From the NCBI GenBank assembly GCA_030144725.1, contig JASKMD010000016.1:3180523-3244522 (forward strand): a stretch of 64,000 nt of DNA, given 5' to 3'. The notes under the pieces are model-generated. The model ran no database searches. It worked only from the letters and a program-made list of their open reading frames with translations, and was not told the origin of the DNA. Both the position numbers and the translations under genes were made by a program. The stretch comes from Haematococcus lacustris. Its lineage: Eukaryota; Chlorophyta; Chlorophyceae; Chlamydomonadales; Haematococcaceae. This document shows, one piece after another, positions 27,401 to 64,000 of this stretch (within the stretch, counting starts at the first letter, position 1; every line of letters begins with the position of its first letter).

Positions 27401-30400
27401 AAGCTAGTTGACTAGCTGGCTGTCAGCGTGGGTGCTGGGGGCTGGGCAGTGAGCGACTGGGTCATGAAGCCGAGAGCATGAGGGCGGGCATGCAGGTGGC
27501 CAGCTTGCTCTCTGCTCACACTGTCCTGCCAGCTGCGCTTACCATCATGGGGTCCTTGCTCAGCATGACCAGGCCCGCCTGCAGCACAGCAGGCACGGCA
27601 TGGCCACAGCTCACAGCGCCTGCTGAGGGCTGGACCACAGCAGCCGGCCCGCGCTCCTGGCCTCCACCCCTCCACTCCTCCCCCTCCCTCCTCCTCCACC
27701 GCTGCTAGTCGCCCTGACATCCACCACCAGGCAGCTGTGAGAAGCTCCCCACTCCCTCACCTTGAGCACTGTCTCTGCCAGGGCCACTGCCGCTGCGTCC
27801 AGCAGCTCGTCATCGCCCTCCACCCAGCAGCGGCAGCAGCGGCTCAGGATCTCCACCTCGCGCGCGTCAGTGAAGCGGTAGAGGTGGTGCGGCTTGGCGC
27901 CTGGTGGAGCGTCCCTGCATGGCCAACAACAGCAGGGGAGCCCCAGTCAGCTTTGGTTTGGGTGACCAGGAGGGAGGGTGGGTAGCTGTGGTATGATTGC
28001 CACAACTGGCAGCTGACCTCAGAGCCAGAGTTCAGGCAGTGATGGAAAGCAACACATGCCACCCCAACATGGGAACAGCTCATCAGGGGCGGGCTGATGA
28101 TGATGACGACACGGCAGCTAGCAGGCAACCAGGACCAACAAGATAGAAGCATGAGGTGATGGCGCATGCAGCCTCACCTGGCTTATTAGGATGATGCATG
28201 GCCCAGCACTATGCAGAGCAGCAGTGGCAGGAGGGCAGCAGCAGTGAGCATGGGAGCCAACAACATCAAACCCAGGCACTGCCACGCCCCGCCCACCTGA
28301 AGCGCCTGAGCACCACCACACTGAAGTGGCGGCTCCGCAGCCACGACAGCAAGGCGCCCACCAGCGCTGCCGGGATCAGCCCCACCCACAGAGCCAGTGT
28401 GGTGGTGCGCTGCATCTGAGCAGCTTCAACGTCAGACTGGGCGCCGGGTGTGAAGGCCACGACCAGGAGCAGCACAGAGCAGTACAGGATGGCGGCGTAG
28501 CTGCCTGCAGCAACAGGTGGCAGTGGGGTCCCAGGTGGCAGCACGGGGCAGAGTGGAGCCAGGTGCTGGGAGTCAGAGAGTCAGCTGCACCAGGGGCAGC
28601 CAGCTGTGGACACAGACATGACAGGCTGCAGGGAAGAAGAGTGGCAGATGCAAGGTGTGACAGGGGTGCGCTGCAGCATGAAAGGAAGGAGAGGAAGAAA
28701 GGGCAGTGCCATCTAGGTGCTCAGCAGCTTGAGGACAAGGGGTGGTCACGCTTGAGGTCGTCATGAACATGGTGTTGGTAAACTGCTGCGACACACAGAG
28801 ACACAGCTGCCACAGATCAAGCTCACTCTATGCCATCACCCAATGCCCTGTGCATGACTGCTAGTCCCGCCCCTGACTGTATTCTTTGCCCGTGGCTGGT
28901 GAGCAGAGCTGTTGGCACAGACCTGTGCGGATGTGGTTGACCATGGCTGACATGTGAGGCACCCACTGCACGTACAGCCAGACCAGGCCCAGCGACAGCA
29001 CCTGGGCCGCAGCACAACCACAGCCAGGAGCAGGTGAGGCAGCCGGTGAGGCACACAACCTCAGCACCATGCCAATGGCAGCAGCAGCAGCAGCAGCTGT
29101 TGGGCTGGCAGATGTGGCTGGCCATGAGAGCGGCCAACACTTGTGAAGCTTGTGTCCAGGAGGCTGCAGGGGCCATGGTGGGTGCGGTCTGTGCTGCTCA
29201 GGGCCCACCAGGAAGAAGATGGAGAGCCACCTGACGTTGGTGATGAAGACGCTGGAGAAGGTCATGAGCACACGCAGGAGGAAGGACTGCACCTCGACCC
29301 TGCATGCAGCCAGGCCAGGCTGCTCAGTGGTGCCAGCAGGAGCCAGGGAGAGGGCCCCGCACCCCTGACCTGCTCTGGCCACACCCCTTTCTGGTTGCAC
29401 TAGCTGCACAGCCAGCAGGAGGGTCAAGGCAAAAGCCATGACGCCATGCCTGCAACAGGCATGCATGCATGCACTCCATGCTGCCGCAATACCCTACAAT
29501 GGCTAGGGGCTGTGCAGGTCAGGGCAGTGTGTCTTAGCGGCCTGGTACTGGGCCAGCATCTGGGCTTGAGCCTTCTGCTCACTTGGAGTGGCCTGTGGCC
29601 ATCAGATTCTTGGACAGAGGGTTCAGCTCCATATCTGCACCAGCAGGCAGGCCCAGCACACCTTCCCACTGTAGTGGAAGCAACAAAGCATGGGGCTGGC
29701 CAAAGCAGCAGCATCAGGCCTCACATGAAGACACGCAGACATGGCAACGCGTCATGAGCCTGCATGAAGCATGGAAGCTGCAGGCAGGACGTGTTTGTTG
29801 CAGCTGTGTGAAATGGGCGCTGCCAGTCAGCCCCTGTTCACCACTCACCAGCCATTTGGAACACAGTCGCCAGGGGCACGAAGATGAGGAGGGTGAACAC
29901 GGCCACCAGGGCGTGGATGATGTGAGGGGCCTTGAAGCAGGCTGCTCGCAGCACAGGCAACACCAGCGACACGAGGCAGGCAGCATGGCAGCAACCCTCA
30001 GTGTAGTTAGACATGCACCTCTGTTGCAACCCAAGCTCAGTCAAGGGTGGACATTGATAATTCGGTCAGGTGGCAGAGGACAGCACTTGCTGGTTGGCCT
30101 TCATGCTGCCCGTGTGGCCAAACCTCAGCCATCAAGCAGTTCAGCACAACACTGCCAGCCTGCCACTGACGACAGCAGTGCACCAGGCTTGGGCGTGGCA
30201 TGGTGGGGTGTGCTGCATGTGCTGCACATCAGCTGGGCCTTGAGGTACGACACTGCTGCCTCAGGGTGCTGCGCTGTATGGTGGGCTGCATGCGGACCCT
30301 GGGCAGAATGCAAGCGCACTGCCCTGAGCTTATGAAGGGTAGGACCCTCAGCCATGACCTAGCCTGTCTAAAAATCATGGCCAGCAAGCTGTGGAGCCAC

Positions 30401-32038
30401 AACACGCCACATGGGTCAGGCTGCATGGCATGCTCTGCTGCCAGGCCTCGCTGAGCCACCAGCCTGGTCCTGCTACCGATTGCCAGTGCCCAACTCGTGC
30501 TCTGCTGTTGCTGCATGCCCGCACACCTGGCTGCTGACACACACTGCGTCTCAGCAGACATCACATCTTGACGTGGCCTGGTGGCATGCTGCATGCACCC
30601 TCCCCTGCTGCCCTACCTTGAGCAGGGAACTCCTGGTTGTAGAACTGGTTGGGGTTGGGGAAGTACTGGCAGTCCAAGGCGATGAGGAACAGGCTCATGG
30701 AAGCGATGTCCAGCACCTGCCCAGCCAGGTGCACAGCTGGTCATGCAGAACTGCCCATGTGCAGGCCCGGCTGCTGTCACCAGCCCGCTGCTCCACCTAG
30801 CTCAGCCCTTGCAAGTGGGACATCGCAGCTGCAAGTGCAGCAGACATACCTGGAAGAAGATGTTCCCATACCACCTCAGCAGCGTGATGGGCCACACATA
30901 GTCAAACCTGCGCAGCAGGCTAGGTCGTCCTTCAGTGCATGTGCCTGGACAAAGGTGGCCATGGAGGTGCAGCTGCTGAGCTGCTGACGCTGTCTAGAGC
31001 TGCTCAGGCTCCCACCGGCTGTTCCTGAAGCTCCAGCCCACCTGCACAAGGGCAGAGGCAGCCAACTTGCTGCCAGGACAGGATTGAGGCAGCGGGTTGG
31101 GCTGGTTGTCAACAGGCATGCAGTATGCGTGGGTGCGCATGGCAGGTGGGGCTGTGAGCATACTCACCCAGAAGCAGAGCACCACCACCACCAGCAGGCC
31201 ACCCGCCATGAGATAGAAGCAGACCAGGAAGAAGGTGTAGCCCATGTCTGTCATGATCCAATTGAGTCCGATGAAGGACACCACACGCCAGCCGCTGCAG
31301 CCAACACCAGCACATGGGGGAGGTCAAGACACGGCCACAGCTGCACTGCCACAGGGTGCCTGACACTGCCACACAGAGCCCTGGGCGCCTGTGTATACAC
31401 ATGTTCCTGGACGCCTTGCCTGTTATGTGCATCAATGTCCCAGCCATAGCTTGGGTTGACTACCAGCAGGAACAGCTGGAGGGCGTCTAAAACCAAGCGA
31501 AAGAGCACCATGCGCCATGAGACCCGCTTTTCCTTGGACACAGTGTAGAGCTGCAGTGGACAGGTTACCGGTGCAGCAGCTAAGTCTCAACGCTTCCACA
31601 GCATGCTTGCGGTGTCAGGGCAGCTACTTGAGCCCAACTCTACCGGTACCAGAAACAGGAGCAGCAGCAGCAGCAGCTCGTAGCATGTCACTTCCAAACA
31701 TGCTCGGCCGCTGGCCGGGCATGAAGCAGCCGAGCATTGTCTTGACAGACTGGCGGTGGTGGAAGCACGTGCCTTCCGTCAAACTCTCCGCTTACCACGC
31801 CAAATAGACCAGTTGTGAATGCACGCTGTTCCTCCACCTCCTCTTGATCGGACTTGTTCCTTTTACATTTTTGACATTTTTGTCTCATCAGTGTCATCGT
31901 GCCTTGCGTAACGCGTGTGACAATGCAATTGCAGTGCAAGTCTGCTGAATTGTCGCACCTGTCGCCTTCGGGGGCTGCTGTAAAGCTGCTTCTGCTATAG
32001 CTTTCTGCGTAGCTCTCTGCTCCATCGCTTGTTCCCAT
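3630..32038 (-). CDS. TMC-A: complete TmcB-like PAS/multi-pass membrane protein, ~74 exons
   Basis: Large gene transcribed leftwards from the central spacer. The proposed start is the ATG at 32038, giving MGTSDGAESYAESYSRSS before the conserved start of the family; the stop is at 3630-3632. Order of parts: Ser/acidic N-terminus; membrane domain (exons 1-11); TPR/HAT-like helices (12-21); PAS-type segments (22-34); variable and low-complexity linkers (35-51); a membrane helix (52-54); a Cys-containing extracellular-like region alternating with membrane helices (55-73); and a cytoplasmic tail ending SGQDEASFKG. This order is that of algal 'tiny macrocysts protein B'-like proteins, an expanded family with PAS sensor domains and no known enzymatic domain. 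About 2,700 residues by my exon sum. Many exons are 26-80 nt. It is duplicated as TMC-B in the other palindrome arm. Exons 53-55 and 44/45 have junction phases I could not settle. The family call is strong; the role is unknown. Confidence 0.85.
4376..4421. repeat. Three tandem copies of an ACATCTGGTTT(T)ACA unit
   Basis: A 15-16 bp unit repeated three times with small changes in the last intron of TMC-A (between exons 73 and 74). Confidence 0.85.
6905..7590 (+). pseudogene. Decayed transposon ORF, C-terminal part of a TnpB/Fanzor-like protein
   Basis: Lies antisense to TMC-A inside its intron 66 (6730-7962). One open frame runs from 6911 to a stop near 7293 and contains KVVLVDERRTSQVSS then GKPCESRLNKRKITRLEGW; a second frame at 7314-7556 ends in KVREYPDLGYKRLRD. 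After that the frame reads stop-APKA, so a DRAPKA-type end seems to have gained a nonsense codon. I recall proteins in chlamydomonad genomes with the pattern VDEFRTSRVSS ... DRDCNAALN ... EYPGLGYKRLRD..APKA, which look like the RuvC/zinc end of TnpB/Fanzor nucleases. The DRDxNAAxN block is missing here, so the copy is internally deleted and dead. The match is from memory of motifs, not a search. Confidence 0.55.
8313..10299 (-). CDS. TMC-A exons 61-65: membrane helix flanks and acidic loop
   Basis: Exons 10215-10299 (WILAMRVTNQRFNMFHVFVL), 9904-10041 (starts LATKPIDLDEEDDDDG, acidic then Gly/Ala-rich), 9396-9590 (contains EQGIKLNIPRLKAS), 8650-8714 (ends SGKRKLRR) and 8313-8361 (SSNRFAVSLMLPFLAWA, membrane helix). 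Lengths 85, 138, 195, 65 and 49 nt are identical to the five TMC-B counterparts, which is good support for the splice sites. Exons 61-62 and their intron are nearly identical between copies; exons 63-65 are clearly diverged. Confidence 0.85.
8886..9340. repeat. Dispersed TTTGGTGA motif cluster in TMC-A intron 63
   Basis: TTTGGTGA (once ATTGGTGA) occurs about seven times between 8886 and 9335, with two longer related segments reading ATTTGGTGACAGC followed by CTCAA. Absent from the matching TMC-B intron. It could be the remnant of a small repetitive element. Unrecognised. Confidence 0.5.
10756..11968 (-). CDS. TMC-A exons 57-60: extracellular-like segment and following helix
   Basis: Exons 11872-11968 (VETVYEDTSPVQNVYQRN then SLWDAGNN), 11513-11626 (SKGADIWQNARARH), 11062-11118 (IPAYYQTMNAFLQTV) and 10756-10835 (membrane helix LLVLLLEGVVVPLGAMLYL). 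Exon lengths 97, 114, 57 and 80 nt equal those of TMC-B. Resembles the ligand-facing portion of algal TMC proteins, then a transmembrane segment. The 10.8-11.0 kb intron is rich in GTG/CAC repeats in both copies. Confidence 0.85.
12267..13644 (-). CDS. TMC-A exons 52-56: start of the C-terminal module
   Basis: Exons 13487-13644 (ATEASDMMQATDYRRGQRF then KKLQRLLLSP), a poorly conserved exon 53 near 13281-13370, 12699-12820 (IILLSQQSAGVTDLNSVG), 12427-12485 (MEDYQGRNDYM) and 12267-12343 ([19 protein letters not shown]). The family has a transmembrane helix at exons 53/54. In TMC-A the candidate reads MSLWLVAWCIVLSPL, but I found no acceptor in the right phase. The exon 54 to 55 junction is out of phase in both copies by my reading, so a tiny exon may be missing. 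Confidence 0.75.
14424..14452. repeat. (ATGCC)5 short array
   Basis: Five ATGCC units in a TMC-A intron between exons 50 and 52. The same pentamer forms a ~93-unit array in TMC-B, but in a different intron (57). Confidence 0.9.
14627..14876 (-). CDS. TMC-A exon 50: acidic linker, frame intact
   Basis: 250-nt exon entering with two nucleotides to complete a codon and leaving with two. Reads EPVVKSPVHKVPGPLQAED, then KLPGQECIVEEDEADGEELD and a Ser-rich end. An acidic, probably disordered linker before the C-terminal membrane module. Its length (2+82 codons+2) fits; the TMC-B counterpart is 275 nt and does not fit. Confidence 0.75.
15188..15375. repeat. Diverged tandem duplication of ~95 bp
   Basis: Two adjacent segments share GGTGGAGG(T/C)TGTATT, ATGGCCA, TGTTCTT and CACCAGCA(A/G)GAA in the same order. 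In a TMC-A intron; no coding sense. Confidence 0.5.
15654..17481 (-). CDS. TMC-A exons 44-49: variable linker
   Basis: Exons about 17397-17481 (KKSNLKSQNVTNRKTPGPVN), 16859-16989 (GDGLELAVQAIRKVGG, LLMRPHLPSSARPNL), 16363-16523 (EKEVAEAANVASLARYRRSS), 16169-16257 (Pro-rich, GAAPFAPSSTLLPPVMP), 15919-16053 (ends AIRRSHTT) and about 15654-15852 (ends NTVPIDRIAM). Exons 45 and 46 are nearly identical to TMC-B. Exon 44 is only about two thirds identical, and exons 47-49 are alignable only by position and ends. The entry phase of exons 44 and 49 is unresolved. Confidence 0.7.
17630..19757 (-). CDS. TMC-A exons 37-43: linker and fifth PAS-like segment
   Basis: Mirror of TMC-B exons 37-43. Readable pieces: VAADNDVAAVDAVVGVAAAP, ATLEKVLLIMAAK, VTKPPEVDHVAALGKLSAFS, SEKERIDAVLAHVDNNMALV, WRADLVTGVLELDEAG-type sequence (ADLVTGVLELDEAGTV) and PGELQGTHISKFFPTAKNAP. 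The ADLVTGVLELDE... LFGVPCDRMP part has the strand pattern of a PAS fold. The intron between exons 40 and 41 is about 340 bp longer on the TMC-A side's balance of indels; exons stay in frame. Confidence 0.8.
20175..21368 (-). CDS. TMC-A exons 34-36: PAS4 and hypervariable linker
   Basis: Exon 34 (21225-21368) is a compact PAS core: LRLVLSLSGKVLLVLAG, ASVFGFDPQQLQGLVLGDF. It ends at a GC donor. Exon 35 starts at 21004 (MYMEGEDAVGSQPLGSQHNS). Exon 36 (20175-20540) is a 366-nt linker with GTTASTPQQPATRLSD and an acidic LAWVSEEEQEAGGG. Exon 36 is almost unrecognisable in TMC-B although the sequence on both sides is nearly identical. Confidence 0.8.
21408..21453. repeat. (CTG)15 trinucleotide run
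   Basis: Perfect CTG run in the intron just 5' (minus strand) of TMC-A PAS4 exon. The TMC-B position (43351-43393) has an interrupted CAG-type tract of similar length. Confidence 0.95.
21673..22512 (-). CDS. TMC-A exons 30-33: third PAS-type domain
   Basis: Exon 30 ends high at 22512 with LRLLQPSLLLVADKHGRVAH, then SALGTTPKAIMCNG; exon 31 has LRSVPPLHSCRSGLTVLMN; a segment with SDLVLSRSGHEAVLLQYGSS follows; exon 33 (low end 21673) has SETGEPLNVVSFASATHQE. LLLVADKHGRVAHVTEALA is the PAS N-cap and first strands. The middle acceptor (exon 32) is uncertain, a GAG-type site near the start of SDLVL. Confidence 0.75.
22592..22722. repeat. 71-bp tandem duplication (left copy)
   Basis: Two tandem units, each with AGAAGGGTAAGGGTGAAAGT and GGTGGTGGAAGCAGGTG, in a TMC-A intron; mirrored at 42106-42247. 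Since it is shared, it predates the last homogenisation of the arms. Confidence 0.85.
22966..23811 (-). CDS. TMC-A exons 27-29: second PAS domain
   Basis: Exon 27 (23648-23811) reads ARVWVMLGSEAVVCVDPAF, MSGFRSEELLGSQLEDWLL; exon 28 carries a helical insert (EVAAARPKAQAQYIALG, AEAIGSTQQKWVLRNVL); exon 29 (22966-23051) ends the fold with VTISPGAIGSYKFLVFK. PAS domains bind small ligands, flavin, haem or partner proteins; no cofactor signature (for example the LOV GRNCRFLQ motif) is present. Confidence 0.85.
24034..25216 (-). CDS. TMC-A exons 22-26: first PAS domain
   Basis: GGHDTRAVFVINALGIVQL, TVQRMFGYTKSEIKGKNIN, IPPPFSENHNSFVRNYVTS, HNEFVALHKER, VFGVTLHVTKISGIG, EDMLFLGVVQ. This is the classic PAS layout (FGYxxxELxGKNI, PxPxxxxHxxFVxxY) closest to the TmcB-type PAS. 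Five exons of 93, 121, 56, 46 and 32 nt join in phase; exon 23 uses a GC donor in both copies. Confidence 0.92.
25429..27914 (-). CDS. TMC-A exons 12-21: TPR/HAT-like helical segment
   Basis: Ten small exons give HHLYRFTDAREVEILSRCCR, DDELLDAAAVALAETVLK, a membrane-proximal VILYSSFLIDVQSSYQSGYT, a Gln/Gly-rich REQQHTQQSSG stretch, VEYQKNLRL, HREALLALRQFWTHLMH, NIDATIRQADAVYKMVLSRH and LRLFAKFLEQVKHDPWQSAK. The repeated helix pairs ending in LLRLFAKFLxxVxxDPW are typical of the 'TmcB/TmcC TPR repeats' segment that precedes the PAS domain. Likely a scaffold between the membrane domain and the sensors. Confidence 0.88.
28297..32038 (-). CDS. TMC-A exons 1-11: N-terminus and membrane domain
   Basis: Exons 31796-32038, 31420-31550, 31168-31294, 31016-31041, 30850-30907, 30617-30716, 29849-29941, 29583-29634, 29209-29299, 28923-29001 and 28297-28504. 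Start codon at 32038 chosen because the frame is open from it into the conserved RAFTTGLFGV/LYTVSKEKR junction; an inner ATG at 31882 (MRQKCQKCKRNKS) is an alternative. Helices: VLFRLVLDALQLFLLVV, FFLVCFYLMAGGLLVVVV, DIASMSLFLIAL, HIIHALVAVFTLLIFVPLAT, SLGLVWLYV, AAILYCSVLLLVVAF and LALWVGLIPAALVGALLSWL. Family marker DMELNPLSKNLMATGH lies between helices. Exon 2 has a GC donor. Confidence 0.88.
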
Positions 32039-32880
32039 CTTTCAAGTCAGCGTCAGCTGCACACAGGGCTCGTCACTTTTGCAGGGTCTTCGAGTACGTC
32101 ATCTTACCCAAGTGTATTTGTACCATGCAAGCTCTGCTATACATCTACATGGAGCATCCTTTCGCACCAGTCCATTACCGGTGCGATGGTAAGACCATCG
32201 TGCCGCCAGTACTTACATAACATCTGTTGACACCCCCCTGTGATGTTGGCCGCAGTCAAAGCGTATCAGTCAACTATTATGCCCTGGTTGCAGCCGGATA
32301 TTGCCTACGTTGCAGACAGATGCAGACATCCCGCGGTCTGTGATAAGGCGGTGCCGGCCTGCTGGCGAGCTGTGCCGCTACCATCCTGTGATGTCCGGGA
32401 AGGACATCCGGGAGGGAGTGCGTGCACATCGCGGACATGGAGGTCGCAGATGCGCAAAAGGAGCGGAAGAAGTGGATCAAGTACGCCCGGCACGTGGTGG
32501 CGCACTAGGGCGGGGCGGGGCGGGGCGGGGTTCCGTGTGTAGTACAATCGCGCCAGTAACAGTTGCTGGGGGTGTTTCGCAGCAGTTTGTGTGCGAGACG
32601 GCACATGCGATCGGGGTGTGCTCAAACGACATCGCGGCCAGAACTGTGACATGAAGATGTGGTATGTTGTTGGATTAGATAGTAGCTGCACCGAGATGGT
32701 TGCCAAGCAAAGATGGGCGCAAGCGATGCCGAAGATAGCAATGTCGACTACAGTAAGAGCAGTCTTGCCATCGCCCCCGACGGGGACAGGTGCGGTGATT
32801 TGCTGACTCAACAGGCTCGCTTGCACCGTTGCGTCGCAAGGCAATCGTAGTGCCGCTTAGATACTCCGGTGACATCTTAC
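31862..32880. other. Unique spacer at the palindrome axis
   Basis: 1,019 bp that do not match between arms; the axis is at about 32371. It holds the first ~180 nt of TMC-A coding sequence (31862-32038), so the duplication break lies inside exon 1. The remaining ~840 bp must carry the TMC-A promoter on the minus strand and whatever drives TMC-B on the plus strand. Four GGGGC units occur at 32512-32531. No confident TATA box, CpG-type or gene signal; a short + frame (MEVADAQKERKKW, 32450-32508) is not supported further. Confidence 0.8.

Positions 32881-64000
<31,120 letters not shown>

Larger units (their letters stand above)
7963..31861. repeat. Left arm of giant imperfect inverted repeat
   Basis: Reverse complement of this interval matches 32881-63942. 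Near the axis the coordinates of matched bases add up to 64742 without change for about 2.6 kb, then drift by small indels (64744 at 28.5 kb, about 64801 at 21 kb). Further out the right arm is longer because of simple repeats. Introns as well as exons match in the inner ~11 kb. Outside 16.3 kb only exons match, apart from a well-conserved block around 9.8-11.1 kb. Confidence 0.95.

Noticed and set aside
32401..32508. Short frame in the central spacer with MEVADAQKERKKW and a TAG stop
   Set aside because: Looks protein-like but has no upstream exon, no family match and no twin in the arms.

Overview
This is a window of nuclear DNA from a eukaryote, almost certainly a chlamydomonadalean (volvocine-order) green alga. 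Coding sequence is broken into dozens of short exons with GT-AG and some GC-AG introns, the DNA is GC-rich and full of microsatellites, and a TGTAA polyadenylation signal sits 38 nt after the one clear stop codon on the + strand. The proteins also fit: a plant/algal-type histidinol dehydrogenase, and a very large PAS-domain membrane protein of the 'tiny macrocysts' (TmcB-like) type that is multiplied in this order. A degenerate TnpB/Fanzor-like transposon fragment resembles elements I associate with Haematococcus-type genomes, but the genus is a guess.

Layout. Positions 1-2195 (+): last five exons of histidinol dehydrogenase. 2196-3629: intergenic, with an LTR-like stretch. 3630-32038 (-): a complete TmcB-like gene of about 74 exons, called TMC-A here. 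31862-32880: unique 1,019-bp spacer. 32881-64000 (+): a second copy, TMC-B, exons 1-66; the window ends in its intron 66, so about eight exons are missing.

The dominant structure is one giant imperfect inverted repeat. TMC-A and TMC-B lie head to head, and exons and introns of the left arm (about 8.0-31.86 kb) reappear reverse-complemented in the right arm (32.88-63.94 kb). The arms are almost identical next to the spacer (I noticed one substitution in roughly the first 2.7 kb) and become mosaic outwards: near-identical blocks alternate with islands where only exons, or barely the exons, can be matched. This suggests an old inverted duplication kept similar near its axis by gene conversion.

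The copies differ in informative ways. The break lies inside coding exon 1, so only TMC-A has an in-frame ATG there. TMC-B exon 50 carries a net +1 length change that shifts the frame. TMC-B introns have gained large simple repeats (GGGGC, CCCT/CCCG, CCCTCA/CCCTGG, ATGCC, CACCTG, and a 28-bp minisatellite), a plastid 23S rRNA fragment, a tRNA-derived SINE-like element and a low-GC insert. TMC-A intron 66 holds the TnpB/Fanzor-like relic.

The predicted TMC protein, about 2,700 residues by my own exon sum, has an N-terminal multi-helix membrane domain, a TPR/HAT-like helical segment, four or five PAS-type segments, a long low-complexity linker, and a C-terminal membrane and probably extracellular module. 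It is plausibly a membrane sensor, but its ligand and function are unknown. Exon boundaries come from reading splice sites by eye and comparing the two copies and the family. A few junctions (exons 32, 43/44, 48/49, 53, 54/55) could not be reconciled in phase.
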